Made by a program: the position numbers and the translations under genes. Below are positions 1 to 6,784 of a stretch of DNA of 11,057 nucleotides, one piece after another. This stretch comes from Elusimicrobiota bacterium (GTDB taxonomy: Bacteria; Elusimicrobiota; Elusimicrobia; UBA1565; UBA9628). Under the pieces are notes generated by a model. That model was not told the DNA's origin. It was given only the letters and a program-made list of their open reading frames with translations, and did no database searches. Within the stretch, counting starts at the first letter, position 1, and the number at the start of each line of letters is the position of its first letter. The DNA is taken from assembly GCA_023700845.1 (NCBI GenBank), contig JAMPYD010000035.1:1-11057 (forward strand). The letters run 5' to 3'.

Positions 1-455
1 AAGGTCGGGCTGACCACCCAGCCGACGACGCGGTCGAGCACCCGCCGCGCCTGCTGCGCGTCGACGAGGTGCCGGTCGATCGGGCGGGGCTTGGCCATCG
101 CCTTCTGCACCTCGGCCTTCGTCACGGCGTGGAAGACGACGCGGCTGTACTTGCGCTCGCCGAGAAGCTGGCTGACGTGCCAGGCGATCGCCTCGCCTTC
201 TCGGTCCGGGTCGGTGGCGAGGATGACCTCGTCGGCTTTCTTCGCCAGCTCCTCGAGCTCCTTGACGTGGCGCGCGGAGCGCTCGATCGTCGCGTAGACC
301 GGCTTGATCTTCCCGTCGACGAACTCGACCGAGAGGCCGCCGGCCGCGGGCAGGTCCCGCACGTGGCCGAACGAGGCGGCGACCCGGTAGTCGGCGCCGA
401 GGAAGTCCTTGATCTTGCGGACCTTGTTCGGCGACTCGACGATGACGAGCTTCAT
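1..455 (-). CDS. topA: DNA topoisomerase I, N-terminal part (cut by window edge)
   Basis: Type IA topoisomerase that relaxes negatively supercoiled DNA by single-strand passage. Only the first 151 residues are in the window; the gene runs off the left edge. The start ATG is at 455. The N-terminus reads MKLVIVESPNKVRKIKDFLG, the standard opening of the Toprim domain, with the conserved acidic residue E7. The second Toprim motif TDPDREGEAIAWH lies at residues 81-93 (D82, D84, E86, the Mg2+ ligands). The stretch VDAQQARRVLDRVVGW (about 131-146) matches the conserved AQxARRxLDRxxGY segment. No Shine-Dalgarno sequence is visible ahead of the ATG. The ArsR-family gene ends 21 bp upstream on the same strand, so the two are probably co-transcribed. 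Family assignment is certain; the catalytic tyrosine domain is outside the window. Confidence 0.97.
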   Translation of the reverse strand, partial: MKLVIVESPNKVRKIKDFLGADYRVAASFGHVRDLPAAGGLSVEFVDGKIKPVYATIERSARHVKELEELAKKADEVILATDPDREGEAIAWHVSQLLGERKYSRVVFHAVTKAEVQKAMAKPRPIDRHLVDAQQARRVLDRVVGWVVSPT

Positions 456-476
456 GCGCCGGGGCTCGGGGCGGCG

Positions 477-839
477 TCAGGCCTGGGAGAGCCGGTCCAG
501 CACGGCGCGGCTGTCCTGGAGGCGCTTGCTCAGGATATGCGCGATCGGGCGCAGGACCCGGAAGATCTCCCGGTCCCGGATCGAATAGTAGACCGTGACC
601 TTCTCGTGCCGGGAGACGACCAGGCCGGCCTGCCGCAGGATGGCGAGGTGCTTCGAGATGGCCGACTGCTCCACGCCGAGCGCCGAGACCATATGCCCGA
701 CGGACGACTCCTCGTTGCGCAGGAACTCGATGATCTCGAGCCGCACGGGGTGCGCGAGCGACCGGAGGAAGTCGGCCTTGATCTTGAACACCAGCTTGTC
801 GGTGAGGTTCTTGGGGGCCATGAGGCGATGATACGCCAT
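477..839 (-). CDS. ArsR-family winged-helix transcriptional repressor
   Basis: A 120-residue DNA-binding protein of the ArsR/SmtB fold. Typical family signatures are SLAHPVRLEIIEFL (about 27-40), the recognition helix region EQSAISKHLAILRQAGLV (about 57-74) and the beta-wing SRHEKVTVYYSI (about 76-87). The alpha-3 metal site ELCVCDL of classical ArsR/SmtB proteins is absent: this position reads EESSVGHMVSALG with no cysteine. It may therefore sense something other than a metal, or nothing. The start at 839 is preferred because GGAGG lies 4 nt upstream; an internal ATG at 821 has no such signal. The gene is divergent from the small membrane protein and YoaK-like genes and sits 21 bp ahead of topA. 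A dyad between its own predicted -35 and -10 suggests autorepression. The ligand and regulon cannot be told from sequence. Confidence 0.93.
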   Translation of the reverse strand: MAYHRLMAPKNLTDKLVFKIKADFLRSLAHPVRLEIIEFLRNEESSVGHMVSALGVEQSAISKHLAILRQAGLVVSRHEKVTVYYSIRDREIFRVLRPIAHILSKRLQDSRAVLDRLSQA

Positions 840-860
840 CTGCCCTCCGGCTTCAACCCC

Positions 861-889
861 TGGACGCCGGCCTTATTATATGCTAATAT
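861..889 (+). promoter_or_regulatory. Predicted promoter of the small membrane protein / YoaK-like operon
   Basis: An extended -10, TGCTAATAT at 881-889 (hexamer TAATAT at 884-889), is preceded 17 bp upstream by TGGACG at 861-866, which matches TTGACA at four positions. Transcription would start near 896, only about 8 nt before the ATG at 904. The message may therefore be nearly leaderless, or translation may begin at the in-frame GTG at 916. Confidence 0.45.
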
Positions 890-902
890 GTTCATATAAC
901 AA
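875..902 (-). promoter_or_regulatory. Predicted promoter of the ArsR-family gene
   Basis: On the minus strand a perfect -10 TATAAT lies at 880-875. TTGTTA at 902-897 is a plausible -35 with a 16-bp spacer. Transcription would begin near 868, about 29 nt ahead of the ATG at 839. The dyad at 876-899 overlaps the promoter almost completely. Confidence 0.6.
876..899. promoter_or_regulatory. Probable operator of the ArsR-family repressor (24-bp dyad)
   Basis: Perfect 7-bp inverted repeat TTATATG / CATATAA at 876-882 and 893-899, with a 10-bp spacer whose centre is ATAT. Related AT-rich pieces surround it: ATATGTT at 886-892 and ATATGAG at 902-908. Many ArsR/SmtB proteins bind AT-rich dyads containing ATATG...CATAT-type half-sites. 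The dyad overlaps the -10 regions of both divergent transcripts, so binding should shut off both. The dyad is seen directly; its assignment to this regulator is inference. Confidence 0.65.
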
Positions 903-903
903 T

Positions 904-1125
904 ATGAGAATAAGAGTGATTAATAAGGCGCGCCGGCGGGCCGTGAAGCTGTTCGGGCTCTGCCTGGCGGTCGCCCTGGTCGGCGCGGGCGGCCTCACGG
1001 TGGTGTCCCGGCTCCGGGACTCCGCTCCCGAGCTGCAGCGCCCCGACCTGCTCATCGCCATGGGCATCTGCGTCGCCCTCTGGCTCGGCGGCGCCTCCTC
1101 CGAAGAGCCCTCCCCCAAAGCCTAG
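904..1125 (+). CDS. Small two-helix membrane protein, function unknown
   Basis: I do not recognise a family. The product is about 73 residues from the ATG at 904. It has a basic N-terminus (MRIRVINKARRRAVK), a first hydrophobic helix (about 16-34, LFGLCLAVALVGAGGLTVV), a short charged loop (SRLRDSAPELQRPD) and a second hydrophobic helix (about 50-66). A hydrophilic tail ends in SSEEPSPKA. The basic start suggests that both ends are cytoplasmic. An upstream in-frame ATG at 880 lies inside the predicted promoter and operator, so it is unlikely to be used; a GTG at 916 is a further option. No Shine-Dalgarno sequence is visible. The stop is 9 bp before the YoaK-like gene, so the two should be co-transcribed. 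The hydrophobic pattern and the operon position argue for a real gene, but length and start remain uncertain. Confidence 0.55.
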   Translation: MRIRVINKARRRAVKLFGLCLAVALVGAGGLTVVSRLRDSAPELQRPDLLIAMGICVALWLGGASSEEPSPKA

Positions 1126-1134
1126 GCCGCGACG

Positions 1135-1917
1135 ATGTTCCGCTACAAGCTCGACGAGGTTCCCGACCGCAGCGTGATGCTTCATTGGCTCCTGCTCGCC
1201 TTCAACGCGGGCTGCATCAACACGGGCGGCTTCCTGGCGACGGGCCGCTTCGTCACCCACGTCACCGGGTTCGCCACCCTTTTCGGCGTGGATCTTCAGC
1301 AGGCCGGCGCCTGGGCGTCCCTGCAGATCCTGTCGGTCCCCCTGTTCTTCCTGCTCGGCGCCATGATCGCCGGCCTGCTGACCGACCGCCCGATCCATCT
1401 CAAGAGCACGCCGCATTACGACTACGTGATGGCGTTGTGCTCGGCGTGCCTGTTCCTGGCCGCCCTGGCCGGCGGGTTCGACTATTTCGGGGTCTTCGGC
1501 GAGAGCTTCCACCTCAAGCACACCTATCTCCTCCTGGCGCTGCTGTGCCTCGCCAGCGGCCTGCAGAACGGGGCGATCACGTCCTCCTCGGGCAGCTCCG
1601 TTCGGACGACCCACCTGACCGGCCTGACGACCGACCTGGGCCTGGGCTTCGCGCGGATGCTGACGCTGCGCAAGGGGGACCGGCGCCGGGCGGAATGGCT
1701 GGCCAACGGCCAGCGGGCGGGCACGGTCATCGCGTTCATCCTGGGCTCGGCGGCCGGCGCCTGGCTCTTTTCCGCCCTGCGCTACCGCGGCTTCGTCGTT
1801 CCCGGCGCGATCGCGGTCTACGCCGCCTGGCACGGGCGCCGTCTCAAGCGCCCCGCCCGGAGCAAGGAGGCCCCTCCCGAGGCCCTGCCGGCCGGCCTCG
1901 AGCCGCGGCTTAGCTAG
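1135..1917 (+). CDS. YoaK/DUF1275-family integral membrane protein
   Basis: A 260-residue inner-membrane protein. About six hydrophobic segments can be seen (roughly 17-36, 63-84, 97-115, 129-150, 196-214 and 218-232). The conserved block LASGLQNGAITSSSGSSVRTTHLTGLTTDLG (split here by position: 139-168) is the hallmark of DUF1275. The early NAGCINTGGFLA (24-35) and RFVTHVTGFATLFG (38-51) segments also fit that family. Members are thought to be transporters or permease-like proteins, but no substrate is established. The C-terminal tail (about 233-260) is basic and proline-rich and probably faces the cytoplasm. The gene follows the small membrane protein by 9 bp with no obvious Shine-Dalgarno sequence, so it may depend on translational coupling. 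Control by the divergent ArsR-family repressor is inferred from the shared operator. Confidence 0.85.
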   Translation: MFRYKLDEVPDRSVMLHWLLLAFNAGCINTGGFLATGRFVTHVTGFATLFGVDLQQAGAWASLQILSVPLFFLLGAMIAGLLTDRPIHLKSTPHYDYVMALCSACLFLAALAGGFDYFGVFGESFHLKHTYLLLALLCLASGLQNGAITSSSGSSVRTTHLTGLTTDLGLGFARMLTLRKGDRRRAEWLANGQRAGTVIAFILGSAAGAWLFSALRYRGFVVPGAIAVYAAWHGRRLKRPARSKEAPPEALPAGLEPRLS

Positions 1918-1938
1918 ATCAGCGGCGCTGCGTCGCTC

Positions 1939-1955
1939 GGTCCCCGGTCGGGACC
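1939..1955. terminator. Weak hairpin between convergent genes, possible terminator
   Basis: GGTCCC and GGGACC form a perfect 6-bp stem around the 5-nt loop CGGTC. It lies in the 81-bp gap between the YoaK-like gene and res, which converge here. No T-tract follows on either strand, so it is not a textbook intrinsic terminator. Confidence 0.3.
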
Positions 1956-1998
1956 TAGTGCGCGGCCCGGAAAAGCGGGATGAGCTCCGTGTCCGCGC

Positions 1999-4641
1999 CT
2001 ATTTGATCGCGGCGCGAATCGCGTCGAGCCCTCCTTCCGTGGGCATCACGAAAACGCCCTTGCCGCCGCTGCGCTCGGCCCACGCCGCGCCGACGGCCCG
2101 TTTCGGGGCGGCGGTTTCCCAGAGATGCGCGCCCTTGTACTCGACGACGAGCGCGCGGCCGTCCTTGAGACGGCAGACGAAGTCCGGGTAAAACCAGCCT
2201 TCCGGCGTCAACAAACGAAACGAGCCGGGCTTGCGCGCTAGATTCCTGACCCAATACTCGACCTCCGGCAGGTCGTCGAGAAATTGGGCGCAGGCGAACT
2301 CCTCCCTCGTCCGTTCCTCGAGCTCTCCGACGCGCGGGAAATAGTGTTTTTTGAACTTATACGCGCCTTCGTAGAGCGAGCTGGGCTCGTACATCATCGT
2401 GCGAAAATCCGCCGCGCGCGACTCATCGACCGCTAAATTCACGCCGCTCAAATAGGTCTGGAATGCCTTTCCGCGCTCGAATTCGCGATGCTCGCCGATC
2501 CTCTTTTCGATCGCCTCACGCAGGCGGAAGCGGTCGCGCGAGATGTCGGCTGCCGTCAGGCCGAGGCTCGTCATGACTCCGCGCACCGCTTTCTGCAGGA
2601 ATGCCGCCGACTCGTTGGCCGCGATGTCCTGGTGACGGATGCGCCGGTCGAGCCAGGCGACGAGCGTCTCCTCCGACCAATCCTCGTCTATCCCGAGCGC
2701 CAGCACCTGCCGGTGGAGGGCGCCGATGAAGTCCGACTCCTCCTCCTCCGTCATCGCGGCGGTGGTCACCTCGCCGGTGGTTCCGATGTCCAAGGTGCCC
2801 GCGCGGCCCTTCGGCATCTCCCGGGGATCGTAACCGGCGAGCGCCGCGTCCTTCTCCGCGATCTTCCAGGGATGTTCGAGCAGGTGGGTGTCCTCGAACT
2901 CGAACAGCCCGGCGGGCTCCTTGACGCTGAGCAGGGGGACGGCGAAGGGCGCTCCTTTCTCGTAAAACGAGACGGGCCGCGATTCTCCGTTCCCGCCGGA
3001 CAGCAAATCGAGGGACTTCACGGTCGCCGCGAGTTCCCGCACGGCGGCCTTCCCCTCCTCCGTCTTGACGCACTGAGCGACCAGCTCGACTTCCGACGGG
3101 GCAAGGGGAACGAAGATGGTCACCGTGCCCGTCTTGGCGTCGACGGCCGCCTTGCCTCCGAGCGCGGTTGTTTGACGCTCAGCCATGGCCGTATCGATGT
3201 CGGCCTTCGTGACCGAGACCGTCCGCGGCGCGGCGCTGAGCGGAAGTCCGCTTTGCGCGGGCCGTATGATGGCGCCGGCTTCCGCGGCCGAGAAGCCGTT
3301 GGCGACCAAGGCGTCCCGGAGTTCCTTTAGAACCTCTCCGATCGTCGGCGAAACGGAGAACACGAAGGAGCAGTTGAGGTGAGGATCCTGCTTAGCCTTG
3401 GCGTTGGGCAGGCGCAGGACGCGGCCGACGATCTGCTCGATGGCGGTCGCCGAGCGTGTCTGACGCAGGCTGCACAGGACGTAAGCGAAGGGGCAATCCC
3501 AGCCTTCCTTCAAATGCTGAACGGTGATGATCACGCGCACGGGCGACTTCGGCAAGGATATGTCTCCGGCCTCATCCAGCTCTTTATTCGTGCCCACGCT
3601 GATTTTGACTTCGTCGAGGGCGAGGCCCTGTTCGGCGACGAGCTTGTCCCGGAGGCCTTCGCAGTCTCCGACGCGATCGGCTTGAATCAGCAGGATCGGC
3701 CGAATGTACTCGCCGGTCTTCTGGCCTTCGACGATGGCGAGTTTCTCCAGGTCGCGGCGCAAGGCCACGGCCTCCGCCAGCAACTCGTCCTTCTGTCCGG
3801 GGTGGCGAGTGATGACCCGGACCGGCAGCTTGGCCATGTTCGCGGCCTTGAGTTCGGCCGCCGACACCTGATGCAGCACGTTCGAGGGATTTTCCGCGCG
3901 CGCGGGGGTCGCCGTGAACTCGAGCACGCAGGACGGTCGCAGATCTCCCAAAGCGCCGAACGACAGTTCGGTGCGTGCGTTGTGAGCCTCGTCCACGATG
4001 ACGACGGGCCTCCGCAGCCGTAGGGCGTTGACGAGGGACGGTACCGGCTTGCCGTCCGGGCCCGGCAGCAGGTCGTCGATCCGTTCGGCGGGGACGTTGA
4101 GCAGGTGCTCGGAAAAGTGGCCGTTCTGGGAGTAGACCCGGCGCCCCGTCGGGTCCTGCGATTTGAACGCCTGCATGGTCGCCACAACAACAACCGTCGC
4201 GCCGTCAGCGGTCGCGCGCGACAGGCGCAGCGCCTCCTCGATCGTGACGACCTCGACGGCGCCGCACGCCGTCTCGAGCGCCCGGCGGTAGGGGTGGCGG
4301 GAGTCGCGTAGGGCGTTGGCGGTCTGCTCGAGGATCGCCGTGCTCGGCACGAGCCAGACGATCACTCCGCGCTCCGCGCGCAGGTAGTCCGTGATCGCGG
4401 ATCCGGCCGCATGACAGGCCATCAGGGTCTTGCCGCCTCCGGTGGGCACGCGCAGGCAGACATAGGGGGTGGCTTTGGACAGGCCCGGCGCTTCGACCGG
4501 GTAGTAGTCCTGGCGAGGAGCGCCGGTCTCCCGTTGGACCTCCTCGAAGGCGTCGGCGGGCTTCTCGCCCTTGGCGCACTTCACCAGGAACTTCTGGAGC
4601 GAGTCGAGTGAGCGGGTTTGGTAGCCCTTGAGGGTGATCAT
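1999..4641 (-). CDS. res: Type III restriction enzyme Res subunit (SF2 helicase-nuclease)
   Basis: An 880-residue DNA-dependent ATPase and endonuclease, the restriction partner of Mod. Helicase motifs appear in order: Walker A VPTGGGKT (65-72), motif II VIVDEAH (214-220), motif III EFTATP (241-246), EGWDCPFAYVL (379-389) and motif VI QIVGRVLRLP (403-412). The C-terminus carries a PD-(D/E)xK nuclease site: WFYPDFVCRL (816-825, P819-D820) followed by LVVEYKG (831-837, E834 and K836). All catalytic residues are intact. The start at 4641 gives MITLKGYQTRSLDSL, and its ATG overlaps the mod stop as ATGA. An open frame extends 71 codons further upstream, but that part lies over mod and reads like antisense-type arginine/proline-rich sequence, so it is not used. 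It forms an operon with mod. Length is a little short for classic Res proteins (about 900-1000 residues). Confidence 0.95.
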   Translation of the reverse strand: MITLKGYQTRSLDSLQKFLVKCAKGEKPADAFEEVQRETGAPRQDYYPVEAPGLSKATPYVCLRVPTGGGKTLMACHAAGSAITDYLRAERGVIVWLVPSTAILEQTANALRDSRHPYRRALETACGAVEVVTIEEALRLSRATADGATVVVVATMQAFKSQDPTGRRVYSQNGHFSEHLLNVPAERIDDLLPGPDGKPVPSLVNALRLRRPVVIVDEAHNARTELSFGALGDLRPSCVLEFTATPARAENPSNVLHQVSAAELKAANMAKLPVRVITRHPGQKDELLAEAVALRRDLEKLAIVEGQKTGEYIRPILLIQADRVGDCEGLRDKLVAEQGLALDEVKISVGTNKELDEAGDISLPKSPVRVIITVQHLKEGWDCPFAYVLCSLRQTRSATAIEQIVGRVLRLPNAKAKQDPHLNCSFVFSVSPTIGEVLKELRDALVANGFSAAEAGAIIRPAQSGLPLSAAPRTVSVTKADIDTAMAERQTTALGGKAAVDAKTGTVTIFVPLAPSEVELVAQCVKTEEGKAAVRELAATVKSLDLLSGGNGESRPVSFYEKGAPFAVPLLSVKEPAGLFEFEDTHLLEHPWKIAEKDAALAGYDPREMPKGRAGTLDIGTTGEVTTAAMTEEEESDFIGALHRQVLALGIDEDWSEETLVAWLDRRIRHQDIAANESAAFLQKAVRGVMTSLGLTAADISRDRFRLREAIEKRIGEHREFERGKAFQTYLSGVNLAVDESRAADFRTMMYEPSSLYEGAYKFKKHYFPRVGELEERTREEFACAQFLDDLPEVEYWVRNLARKPGSFRLLTPEGWFYPDFVCRLKDGRALVVEYKGAHLWETAAPKRAVGAAWAERSGGKGVFVMPTEGGLDAIRAAIK

Positions 4642-6248
4642 GAGACCTTGATCTCGTACGGGGTCTGTCGGACGACCAAATTCTCGGACTCGAGACGATC
4701 TTTGCCGAGCAGGTTGCCGGCGCAGTATATGATCCTCTGTCCTTTGAAGGGGGGCAGAGAGCCGAGCACTTGGCGGGTCAGGATGTTTCCGCCGTTGGCG
4801 GTCTTGTCGCCGAGTATGCCGTTGTAAAGGAGGTAGATGCCGACGCCGCGGCATTCGCCGAGGAAGGGGGACTTGCCGACTCGTTCCTTCGGTAGGGTCT
4901 CTCCGGTCTCGGAGAAGTAGATATGGCGGGCCAGCTCAGGGAAAGTTACAGACGGACGGATTTTCCCGGATTCATCGAAGAGCGAGTCGCCCAGTTCGCA
5001 ATAACGGAAGCCGCCTCCGAGGCCTTCAACCTTTTCGGTAGAAATCTCCCTGTATCCTTCTGATGCCTTACGAATCCGCACTGAAGTAATTGCTTGAGCG
5101 ATTTTAGGCTCCATTTCAATTGAAATGAAGCGACGATTGCCCCCATCTTTCTTGTTCAAACTCAGGACTGCATGGGCCGTAGTCCCTGAGCCTCCGAATG
5201 AATCAAGAACTAATGCATCTCGATTGTCTTGGCCATTAACAACCATGCTGAGTAATGCTTCCACCAGTTGCCGGGGCTTGGGATTGGAGAAGACCTTTTC
5301 TCCAAAAATATTTTCAATTTCCCAAGTTCCGTCCTGATTGAAAGGGCCGTTCATTATTGAAATCGGTTTTGCGAGTCGCATTTGGCTGGAATCATCATGC
5401 AGATACTGTTTGAACCTGACGCTCCATTTGCCTTTGGATTTCCTGAAAACGACTTCATCATTGGAAATCGCAGCCAGGAGCCGCTCCTTAGACCAAATCC
5501 ATTGTTTATCCGGCCATATTTCTTCACCAGCATGAACTATTGGATAGACAAGGTTGGGCCGAGGGTCCTTACTCCGGGTTGCGAGCGGTTGCGTTATAAA
5601 GCCACCCCGAATAGCATGTTTTGAATCCCGGCTTTTATATTTCGCGGCGTCTTCTTCAGAAAGAGGTGCTTCAATGCTGTCGAGTGGTGTTCGTGAATAG
5701 CAGAAAATATATTCGTGCACATTCCCGAATCCTCGCGTCATCGCGCCTGGCCCATATTTATTCTTCCAGATAATTTGTTGAACGAAATTCTGGGGTCCGA
5801 ATATTTCATCAAGCAACAGCTTTAGTGTCGCCGCTTCGTTGTCATCAATGCTGACGAATATCAGACCATCTGTATGCAGGAGTTGCTTGAGCAACGAGAG
5901 CCGGGGATACATCATGCACAGCCACCGATCGTGCCGATCGAGGGTCTCGCCTTCCTTGCCGACCACCTCACCGAGCCACTTCTTGATGACCGGGCTGTTG
6001 GTGTTGTCGTTGTAGGCCCACCCTTCATTCCCCGTGTTGTAAGGCGGATCGATATAGATGCACTTCACCTGCCCCGCGTAGTAAGGCAGCAGCGCCTTGA
6101 GCGCCAGCAGGTTGTCGCCTTGTACGATGAGGTTTCCGGAGCCGGGGTCGCCGCAGGAGAGGGAGGGTACGTCGCGCAGGAGCCGGAAGGGAACTTGCCG
6201 GTGGTGATTGACCACAGCTTCCTTGCCGATCCAGTTGAGTGTGGGCAT
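4638..6248 (-). CDS. mod: Type III DNA adenine methyltransferase Mod subunit
   Basis: A 536-residue N6-adenine methyltransferase that recognises the target site and protects host DNA; it also guides Res. The catalytic motif IDPPYNTGNE lies at 66-75. The AdoMet-binding motif LDSFGGSGTT lies at 348-357. Catalysis before AdoMet binding is the beta-class order used by type III Mod proteins. The segment between them (about 150-340) should hold the target recognition domain. The DNA from roughly 5000 to 5900 (about residues 115-415) is clearly poorer in GC than the gene's two ends and the neighbours, which suggests exchange of the recognition part. The start at 6248 (MPTLNWIGKEAV) is typical for the family; a GTG at 6266 would add six residues but lies in the promoter. 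No simple-sequence repeats suggest phase variation. It is translationally coupled to res by a 4-bp overlap. Confidence 0.95.
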   Translation of the reverse strand: MPTLNWIGKEAVVNHHRQVPFRLLRDVPSLSCGDPGSGNLIVQGDNLLALKALLPYYAGQVKCIYIDPPYNTGNEGWAYNDNTNSPVIKKWLGEVVGKEGETLDRHDRWLCMMYPRLSLLKQLLHTDGLIFVSIDDNEAATLKLLLDEIFGPQNFVQQIIWKNKYGPGAMTRGFGNVHEYIFCYSRTPLDSIEAPLSEEDAAKYKSRDSKHAIRGGFITQPLATRSKDPRPNLVYPIVHAGEEIWPDKQWIWSKERLLAAISNDEVVFRKSKGKWSVRFKQYLHDDSSQMRLAKPISIMNGPFNQDGTWEIENIFGEKVFSNPKPRQLVEALLSMVVNGQDNRDALVLDSFGGSGTTAHAVLSLNKKDGGNRRFISIEMEPKIAQAITSVRIRKASEGYREISTEKVEGLGGGFRYCELGDSLFDESGKIRPSVTFPELARHIYFSETGETLPKERVGKSPFLGECRGVGIYLLYNGILGDKTANGGNILTRQVLGSLPPFKGQRIIYCAGNLLGKDRLESENLVVRQTPYEIKVS

Positions 6249-6264
6249 CGTCGCGACCGGGCCC

Positions 6265-6270
6265 ACTATA
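6265..6270 (-). promoter_or_regulatory. Predicted -10 of the mod-res promoter
   Basis: TATAGT on the minus strand at 6270-6265, with no good -35 (ACTATG at the right distance). Transcription would begin near 6258, leaving only about ten bases before the ATG at 6248 and no Shine-Dalgarno sequence. The weak -35 overlaps the dyad at 6274-6294, which points to control by the XRE protein. Confidence 0.45.
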
Positions 6271-6273
6271 CAA

Positions 6274-6294
6274 AACTATGCGTACGGCATAGTT
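6274..6294. promoter_or_regulatory. Probable operator of the XRE regulator (21-bp dyad)
   Basis: Perfect 8-bp inverted repeat AACTATGC / GCATAGTT at 6274-6281 and 6287-6294, separated by GTACG. It sits between the mod and XRE genes and overlaps the spacer or -35 region of both predicted promoters. This is the arrangement expected of a controller-type regulator that governs itself and the methylase. The dyad is direct observation; the protein partner is inferred. Confidence 0.65.
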
Positions 6295-6299
6295 ATAAT
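6294..6299 (+). promoter_or_regulatory. Predicted -10 of the XRE regulator promoter
   Basis: A consensus TATAAT immediately follows the dyad (they share base 6294). The corresponding -35 position (about 6271-6276, CAAAAC) is poor. Transcription would start near 6306, some 46 nt before the ATG at 6352. Confidence 0.5.
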
Positions 6300-6351
6300 G
6301 ACTGCCCAATGAGCGTTCCTTTGACGGGTGCTAAAGCGTACGATCAAGCGG

Positions 6352-6699
6352 ATGAAGGCCGAGAAGAACGCTTGGTCCGTAGGGCTGAAGATTAAGGAAG
6401 AGCGCAAGCGCCGCGGCCTGACCCAACGCGACCTAGCCGACGCGACCGGCTTAAGCGAGCAATTCATCAGCAACCTCGAGCGCGGCCAACGCCACCCAGG
6501 CACGAAGACGCTGCGCGCCATCGCCGGCGTGCTGAAAATGCAGCCCGCCGAGCTCTTCTCGGGCATGTCGTCGACCCATAATCCGCTCGACCCCGTTCTG
6601 GCCAAACTGGGCAGTATCTTGAAGGACGCCAGTCCTGAGGATCGTGATCGCGTGGTCGATGTGGCGCGGTCCCTGGTCCGCCCCAAGAAACGACGATAG
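6352..6699 (+). CDS. XRE-family helix-turn-helix regulator, probable controller of the R-M genes
   Basis: A 115-residue DNA-binding protein. The N-terminal half is a lambda-repressor-type domain: VGLKIKEERKRRGLTQRDLAD (10-30), then the recognition helix region GLSEQFISNLERGQRHPG (33-50), then TLRAIAGVLKMQPAELF (53-69). The C-terminal part (about 77-115) is charged, SPEDRDRVVDVARSLVRPKKRR, and probably helical. The ATG at 6352 is preferred because it opens just before the fold; a GTG at 6328 would add eight basic residues. No strong Shine-Dalgarno sequence is seen for either. The gene is divergent from mod, with a perfect dyad between them, so the likely role is a C-protein-like switch for mod-res. 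Controller proteins are well known for type II systems and less so for type III. It could instead act on the downstream fic gene. A function unrelated to restriction is not excluded. Confidence 0.9.
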   Translation: MKAEKNAWSVGLKIKEERKRRGLTQRDLADATGLSEQFISNLERGQRHPGTKTLRAIAGVLKMQPAELFSGMSSTHNPLDPVLAKLGSILKDASPEDRDRVVDVARSLVRPKKRR

Positions 6700-6704
6700 C
6701 TCTG

Positions 6705-6750
6705 TGCGGAGAATATTTGTTCCTAATCTCCGCATATTTTGCGGAGATTA
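6705..6750. repeat. Operator module A: three half-sites with a TGCGGAGA core
   Basis: A direct half-site TGCGGAGAAT at 6705-6714 is followed after 10 bp by a perfect inverted repeat, TAATCTCCGCA / TGCGGAGATTA (6724-6734 and 6740-6750), with the 5-bp spacer TATTT. As RNA it would make an 11-bp stem with a 5-nt loop right behind the XRE gene, so it might serve as a terminator. The following TCTGTTTGT is only modestly T-rich, however. The extra half-site and its likeness to module B favour a protein-binding array. Confidence 0.6.
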
Positions 6751-6784
6751 TCTGTTTGTAAATTATTCAATAAATATATGGATT

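Noticed and set aside
69..899. Plus-strand open frame across topA and the ArsR-family gene
   Set aside because: Antisense to two well-recognised genes, without domain signals of its own.
892..1833. Minus-strand open frame opposite the small membrane protein and YoaK-like gene
   Set aside because: Glutamine/glycine/arginine-rich shadow with no recognisable motif; the plus strand codes for a clear DUF1275 protein.
2488..3330. Plus-strand open frame opposite res
   Set aside because: Antisense shadow; the res protein is continuous and conserved through this stretch.
4642..4854. Upstream extension of the res reading frame by 71 codons
   Set aside because: It lies fully inside mod, is rich in arginine and proline like a shadow frame, and the ATG overlapping the mod stop gives the family-typical N-terminus.
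4638..6248. Phase-variable simple-sequence repeats in mod, as in several pathogen type III systems
   Set aside because: No tandem short repeats or long homopolymers were seen in the gene or its promoter.
6724..6750. Plain intrinsic terminator of the XRE gene
   Set aside because: The stem is good but the downstream tract is only weakly T-rich and the extra half-site at 6705-6714 fits an operator array better. It is kept as an alternative in the module A entry.
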